This document shows, piece after piece, positions 59,733 through 64,000 of a DNA stretch of 64,000 nucleotides. Where the stretch lies: the NCBI RefSeq assembly GCF_000011105.1, contig NC_000961.1, positions 606,662 to 670,661 on the forward strand. Direction: 5' to 3'. Each line of letters starts with the position of its first letter. Within the stretch, counting starts at the first letter, position 1. The position numbers were made by a program, and so were the translations under genes. The notes below the pieces were generated by a model that had not been told where the DNA came from, searched no databases, and saw nothing but the letters and a program-made list of their open reading frames with translations. This stretch comes from Pyrococcus horikoshii OT3 (GTDB lineage Archaea > Methanobacteriota_B > Thermococci > Thermococcales > Thermococcaceae).

Positions 59733-60568
59733 TTAGTGAGAAAACTATGAAGAAGTTATGGTTACTGCTTACGTATTCCGTCTTGATAATCTTTGCCTTA
59801 GTGTATTTAATGCCCTTCATAAGGTCGATAGTTGCATCCTTTATGGAGTGGGCCCAGGCATCTAAGTATCCACCAGAGTGGATTCCCCATCCCTTCACGT
59901 TAGAAAATTACAGAAAACTATTTAGACTCGAATTGTTCCCTAGATGGATACTCAACACATCCCTTTACGCTGGAATAACGGTTACCGGGAATATAATCTT
60001 TTCAAGCATGGCTGGTTACGCTTTTGCCAGATTAAAGTTTCCTGGAAGAGATGTGATATTCTCTAGTCTGTTATCTTTACTCATGATTCCAATGTTTGTA
60101 ACGTTAGTTCCTAACTACATCATAATTTACAAATTGGGGCTTGTTGATAACATATTTGGCCTTTCCCTCTTAAGCTTAGTGAGCGTATCTAGTATATTCT
60201 TGATGAGACAATACTTTACATCTCTACCTAACGAAATATTTGAAGCAGCCCGACTTGATGGATGTGGGCCAATAAAGTCTTTCTTTTACATAGCACTCCC
60301 ACTTGCCAAACCAGCTTTAGGTGCTGTCGCTGTTTATCAATTTTTAGGTGCTTGGAATGCATTCATTGGCCCACTGATATTCCTCCGTTCTCCTGAGAAT
60401 TTCACTTTACCCGTAGGTCTAAGCTTCGCGTTCCAAAGGAGCATGTGGACTGAGTACACTCCGATCATAGCTGGCTCGATAGTGGCGGCCGCTCCCACGA
60501 TTCTACTATTCGTAGCTCTAAATAAGTACCTAATTAGAGGAATAGTAGTTACGGGAGGGAAGGGATAA
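59729..60568 (+). CDS. Sugar ABC permease, MalG-type
   Basis: The 279-residue protein has six membrane segments and the EAA loop EAARLDGCGP. It overlaps both neighbours: four bases with the MalF-type gene and one with the ATPase gene. The tight coupling suggests equal expression of the pair. Confidence 0.93.
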   Translation: MISEKTMKKLWLLLTYSVLIIFALVYLMPFIRSIVASFMEWAQASKYPPEWIPHPFTLENYRKLFRLELFPRWILNTSLYAGITVTGNIIFSSMAGYAFARLKFPGRDVIFSSLLSLLMIPMFVTLVPNYIIIYKLGLVDNIFGLSLLSLVSVSSIFLMRQYFTSLPNEIFEAARLDGCGPIKSFFYIALPLAKPALGAVAVYQFLGAWNAFIGPLIFLRSPENFTLPVGLSFAFQRSMWTEYTPIIAGSIVAAAPTILLFVALNKYLIRGIVVTGGKG

Positions 60569-61641
60569 TGGCGAGGGTGCTATTAAAGAATGTTACCAAA
60601 GTATTTGGAGATGTTGTGGCTGTAAATAAGCTTAATCTAGAAGTTAAGGATGGAGAATTTATGGTTTTGCTCGGACCTAGTGGATGCGGTAAGTCAACGA
60701 CCCTAAGGTTAATAGCAGGTTTAGAAACACCTACTGAGGGAGAAATTTGGATAGGGGATAAACTCGTTAATGACATTGATCCTACAAAAAGGAACGTAGC
60801 TATGGTATTTCAGAATTATGCTCTCTATCCTCACATGACAGTTTTTGGTAACATAGAGTTTCCGCTGAAAATGGCAGGAGTTCCTAAGAGCGAGAGAATA
60901 AAAAAGGTAAAGGAAATTGCAGATTTCTTGGGTATTGGGGATTTGCTTAATAGAAAACCTAGTGAGCTCAGCGGAGGTCAACAACAGCGTGTTGCATTGG
61001 CTAGGGCCCTTGTTAGGGAGCCTGAAGTTTTCCTGCTCGATGAGCCTTTGAGCAATTTAGATGCAAAGATTAGAACTCAGATGAGGTTTGAATTAAAGAA
61101 GTTACTCAGCTATGACCTAAAAATAACTACGATATACGTTACCCATGATCAGGTTGAAGCCATGACAATGGCGGATAGGATAGCAGTCATGAATAAGGGG
61201 GTTATTCAGCAAGTTGGAACTCCTGATGAAATCTTTTATAAACCTAAGAATACATTTGTAGCAACGTTTGTTGGAAGTCCCCAGATGAACCTTATAGAGG
61301 GTGAAATAATTAAAAAAGATGGAAAAGTCATCTTTGATTGCGGTGAATTTTCTCTTAGGCTACCAGAGGATTTAAACATTGAAGGAAGGGTAATCCTGGG
61401 ATTCAGGCCTCAACATGTAGAGGTCTCGGAAATGCCAAGAGAGGATTTCATTGAAGGTAAACTGATAGGGATTGAGAAGCTCGGCGTCGAGAGCTATGCC
61501 CATCCAGCGTATGGTGATGTTGAAATAATAATTCGGGTGCCTGAGGAATTAAAAATTAAGGAAAGGAAAATATATTGGAGACCTAGTCTCACTAGGATTT
61601 ACCTCTTTGACCCAAGAACAGGTGAGCTCATTTACGGCTAA
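60568..61641 (+). CDS. Sugar ABC transporter ATPase, MalK-type
   Basis: The 357-residue protein has Walker A GPSGCGKST, signature LSGGQQQRV, Walker B with DEPLSNLDAK, and the H-loop VTHDQ. A C-terminal regulatory OB domain follows (about 240-357), typical of MalK. It powers uptake through the two permeases. It overlaps the MalG-type gene by one base and the convergent LigB gene by 14. Confidence 0.95.
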   Translation: MARVLLKNVTKVFGDVVAVNKLNLEVKDGEFMVLLGPSGCGKSTTLRLIAGLETPTEGEIWIGDKLVNDIDPTKRNVAMVFQNYALYPHMTVFGNIEFPLKMAGVPKSERIKKVKEIADFLGIGDLLNRKPSELSGGQQQRVALARALVREPEVFLLDEPLSNLDAKIRTQMRFELKKLLSYDLKITTIYVTHDQVEAMTMADRIAVMNKGVIQQVGTPDEIFYKPKNTFVATFVGSPQMNLIEGEIIKKDGKVIFDCGEFSLRLPEDLNIEGRVILGFRPQHVEVSEMPREDFIEGKLIGIEKLGVESYAHPAYGDVEIIIRVPEELKIKERKIYWRPSLTRIYLFDPRTGELIYG

Positions 61642-62416
61642 ACAATGCCGATGCCATTCCATAGTAAGTTGGACAAGCGTAAGTTACCAGGCTTGATTTC
61701 ATCGGTATCTCCTTTAGAACTCCAAGTCCTATCAAAAGGGACCAATAACTATCAGGCTTTGCTTTTGCTATGAATTCATCATCTAGGCTTAATAAAGTTT
61801 CGAGATTTGAACTCTTTAGTGCTTCCGTTATTATCTTATCGTACTCTTCAGATTCTTTAGCATACCCATAAGGCCCCTTTTCATCGTGGGCGTGCCCATG
61901 GTCAGCACTTATTATTAGCCCTATCTTTTTCTCCTCTTCCTCTAATAACTTCCCAAGGAACCTTCCAAATTCTACTAAGATGTTCCTATCTATCCTGGCT
62001 GGGGTTAGTAATACTATCTCCCTCTTCTCAAGGAAGTGGAGAGGAATTATTTCTCCCCAAGTTAGTGGAAATCTTGAGTATCTTCCCTTAGCACTTGCGA
62101 AGTTTATATCAACGATTGGAAACCTTCCTCTTGCTTCCTTGAATATCTTCTCGGCCAACATTCTATCTGTTTTATACTCGCTTTCACTTGGCACATGTAC
62201 ATCGTTAAAGGGAAGCCAGGGGATTAGGTATTCCGTCATAATTATTCCAAGTTTGTCGCTTATCCTGACGTTATGTGGGCTTATCAATACGTAGGTTTCT
62301 GAATCTTTTAACCTCCTTCCTATCTCCTTTAATGCTTCATTTAACTTTCTACTTTCATCGTCTGGGGGATAAACTGCTTCGTTTCCATGAGGCATTACGG
62401 CCATTCCAACTAGCAT
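61628..62416 (-). CDS. LigB-like class III extradiol dioxygenase-family protein
   Basis: The 262-residue protein shows SPHNVRIS near its start and SADHGHAHDEKGPYG at about residue 170, the paired His/Glu and His patterns of the LigB/MEMO fold. True dioxygenase activity is unproven in archaea of this type. GGTGGT precedes ATG 62416. It is divergent from fbp. The substrate is not known. Confidence 0.82.
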   Translation of the reverse strand: MLVGMAVMPHGNEAVYPPDDESRKLNEALKEIGRRLKDSETYVLISPHNVRISDKLGIIMTEYLIPWLPFNDVHVPSESEYKTDRMLAEKIFKEARGRFPIVDINFASAKGRYSRFPLTWGEIIPLHFLEKREIVLLTPARIDRNILVEFGRFLGKLLEEEEKKIGLIISADHGHAHDEKGPYGYAKESEEYDKIITEALKSSNLETLLSLDDEFIAKAKPDSYWSLLIGLGVLKEIPMKSSLVTYACPTYYGMASALFSRK

Positions 62417-62526
62417 AGCACCACCTTAAATGAATAAATCTTAGAGTATTAAAACAGTTTGGGGGAAGCAAATCTTTTTAAGTGGTTATAAATAGTATAA
62501 ATTGGCTTTTTTCAGAGGTGGTTGCG

Positions 62527-63654
62527 ATGGCCGTTGGTGAGAAGATAACTATAAGCGTTATAAAGGCTGATGTTGGTGGATGGCCGGGACACTCCAGAGT
62601 TCATCCAGCCCTAATTGAAAAGGCCAGGGAGGTTCTTTCTGAAGCCCAGAAGAACGGGACGATAATAGACTTCTACGTAACTTACGCTGGAGATGACCTT
62701 CAGCTGATCATGACCCATAAGAAGGGTGTAGACAGCCCCGAGGTTCACGGGTTAGCTTGGGAGGCATTTAAGAAGGCTACTGAGGTTGCTAAGGAGCTTG
62801 GTCTTTACGGAGCTGGTCAGGACTTGCTTAAAGATGCCTTTAGTGGTAACGTTAGAGGACTGGGACCAAGCGTTGCTGAGATGGAAATAACCTTAAGAAA
62901 GAGCGAGCCAATAGTTACCTTCCACTTAGATAAGACCGAGCCGGGAGCTTTCAACCTACCGATCTTTAGGATGTTTGCAGATCCCTTTAATACTGCAGGG
63001 TTAGTCATAGATCCAAAGATGCACATGGGATTCAGGTTTGAGATCTGGGATATTTTAGAGCACAAGAAGGTTATAATGAGCTCTCCAGAGGAAATGTACG
63101 ACATCTTAGCCTTAATAGGAGCCAAGAGCAGGTACGTTATCAAGAGGGTCTATCCAAAGGAGGGCCACCCAGTACCAAAGGATGAACCAGTTGCTGTAGT
63201 CTCAACTGAGAAGCTTTATGAAGTTGCAGGAGAGTACGTAGGAAAAGATGATCCTGTAGCAATAGTAAGAGCCCAAAGTGGCCTTCCAGCCCTGGGAGAA
63301 GTTCTAGAACCATTTGCATTCCCACACTTGGTTAGTGGATGGATGAGAGGTAGCCACAACGGCCCACTAATGCCAGTTCCTCTAAAGTATGCAACGCCAA
63401 CGAGATTCGATGGACCACCTAGGGCCGTAGCTCTAGGATGGCAGATAAGCCCGGAAGGAAAGCTTATCGGACCCGTTGACCTCTTCGATGATCCTGCATT
63501 TGATTGGGCGAGACAGAAGGCCCTAGAGATAACTGATTACATAAGAAGGCATGGGCCTTTCGAACCACACAGGCTACCATCTGAGGAAATGGAGTACACA
63601 ACCCTTCCAGGAGTTCTAGAAAAGTTAAAGGATAGATTTGAGCCGATAGAGTAG
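62527..63654 (+). CDS. fbp: Fructose-1,6-bisphosphatase, archaeal type (FBPase V)
   Basis: The archaeal enzyme combines FBP aldolase and phosphatase activities for gluconeogenesis. The 375-residue protein has VKADVGGWPGHS-like start motifs, DDLQLIMTH, GAGQDLLKDAFSGN, and the Lys and Tyr of the Schiff-base segment SRYVIKRVYPKEG. ATG 62527 follows GAGGTGG; the frame opens 45 bases earlier. Its stop abuts the MarC stop on the other strand. Confidence 0.95.
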   Translation: MAVGEKITISVIKADVGGWPGHSRVHPALIEKAREVLSEAQKNGTIIDFYVTYAGDDLQLIMTHKKGVDSPEVHGLAWEAFKKATEVAKELGLYGAGQDLLKDAFSGNVRGLGPSVAEMEITLRKSEPIVTFHLDKTEPGAFNLPIFRMFADPFNTAGLVIDPKMHMGFRFEIWDILEHKKVIMSSPEEMYDILALIGAKSRYVIKRVYPKEGHPVPKDEPVAVVSTEKLYEVAGEYVGKDDPVAIVRAQSGLPALGEVLEPFAFPHLVSGWMRGSHNGPLMPVPLKYATPTRFDGPPRAVALGWQISPEGKLIGPVDLFDDPAFDWARQKALEITDYIRRHGPFEPHRLPSEEMEYTTLPGVLEKLKDRFEPIE

Positions 63655-64000
63655 TTAAATTCCGAATGCTCCTTTTATTCCATTTATTATCATTTGCATG
63701 GCCATTGAAGTAAGAATTAGGCCCATCATTCTTGTTGTGACTTTAACTCCAACCCTTCCGAGCCTCTCTATTATCTTGTTACCTGAATATAAGATTCCAT
63801 AAGTTGTAAGCCCTATTGCAATTATCGTGAGGATTACGATCCCAGGGGACTCCTTAGTCATATATAGCATAACGGTTGTTATAGCTCCGGGCCCTGAGAT
63901 TAGTGGAATGGCTAGGGGTATTACAGCTACCTCTTCCAGTGTCACATCCTCTTCATCTATCTTAACGGAGGAAAGCTTTCCAGACAGCATTTCCATTCCC
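63655..64000 (-). CDS. MarC-family membrane protein (partial)
   Basis: The last ~115 residues of a MarC-type protein are present: PLAIPLISGPGAITTVML, further hydrophobic helices, and a terminal VTTRMMGLILTSMAMQMI. Family proteins are about 200 residues, so the start lies beyond the window end. The function is unproven in the family. Nothing is unusual in the visible part. Confidence 0.87.
   Translation of the reverse strand, partial: GMEMLSGKLSSVKIDEEDVTLEEVAVIPLAIPLISGPGAITTVMLYMTKESPGIVILTIIAIGLTTYGILYSGNKIIERLGRVGVKVTTRMMGLILTSMAMQMIINGIKGAFGI

Overview
This window is a piece of a hyperthermophilic euryarchaeal chromosome of the genus Pyrococcus, most likely P. horikoshii or a very close relative. 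The evidence is the pyruvate:ferredoxin oxidoreductase operon, archaeal-type ThrRS, SerRS, MtnA, Nob1, BpsA and fructose-1,6-bisphosphatase, a CGP-CTERM surface protein, TATA-box promoters with many near-leaderless starts, and a CRISPR repeat of the Pyrococcus GTTCCAATAAG...GAATTGAAAG type. The Ndk, orotidine decarboxylase, Nob1 and SerRS proteins look the same as P. horikoshii proteins I remember; no database search was possible.

Layout. 0-6 kb: end of a keto-acid oxidoreductase operon (porDAB), an RNase H-like unknown coupled to the Cdc48 ATPase. 6-14 kb: tRNA-Val and tRNA-Ala, then a sparse accessory stretch of decayed toxin-antitoxin genes, one intact and one broken HEPN/nucleotidyltransferase pair, an AAA ATPase, an anchored protein, a GNAT and an MFS transporter. 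14-29 kb: dense housekeeping genes (XPD helicase, Ndk, ThrRS, MtnA, an MgtE-like carrier, a KH protein, a VapBC pair, Nob1, SerRS, Trm10, a SprT-like peptidase, YjbQ). 29-33 kb: a second accessory stretch with an unknown three-gene cassette, then a CRISPR leader and an array of 18 repeats and 17 spacers with no cas genes in the window, then ThiR and a CGP-CTERM protein. 34-53 kb: a PadR/MFS pair with a palindromic operator, pyrimidine and arginine genes (pyrB, pyrI, pyrF, argF), diphthine synthase, branched-polyamine synthase, peptidases, HypE and others. 53-62 kb: a sugar module with a GH65 phosphorylase, a beta-phosphoglucomutase-like HAD enzyme and a TrmB-type regulator, divergent from a complete maltose-type ABC transporter. 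The window ends with a LigB-like protein, fructose-1,6-bisphosphatase and a partial MarC gene.

How genes work together. The sugar module reads as one pathway: import of an alpha-glucoside, phosphorolysis to glucose and beta-glucose-1-phosphate, then isomerisation to glucose-6-phosphate. Transcription units are short and tightly packed: all 12 convergent protein-gene pairs overlap or abut.

The most unusual observation is in the CRISPR leader. A 27-bp direct duplication flanks exactly 37 bp of GC-richer, coding-like DNA. That has the geometry of a repeat-spacer-repeat unit and may record an off-target spacer integration. A second is a small gene (29371-29639) whose two reading frames meet at a correctly phased GGGAAAG slippery heptamer, so it may be a -1 frameshift gene or a broken one.
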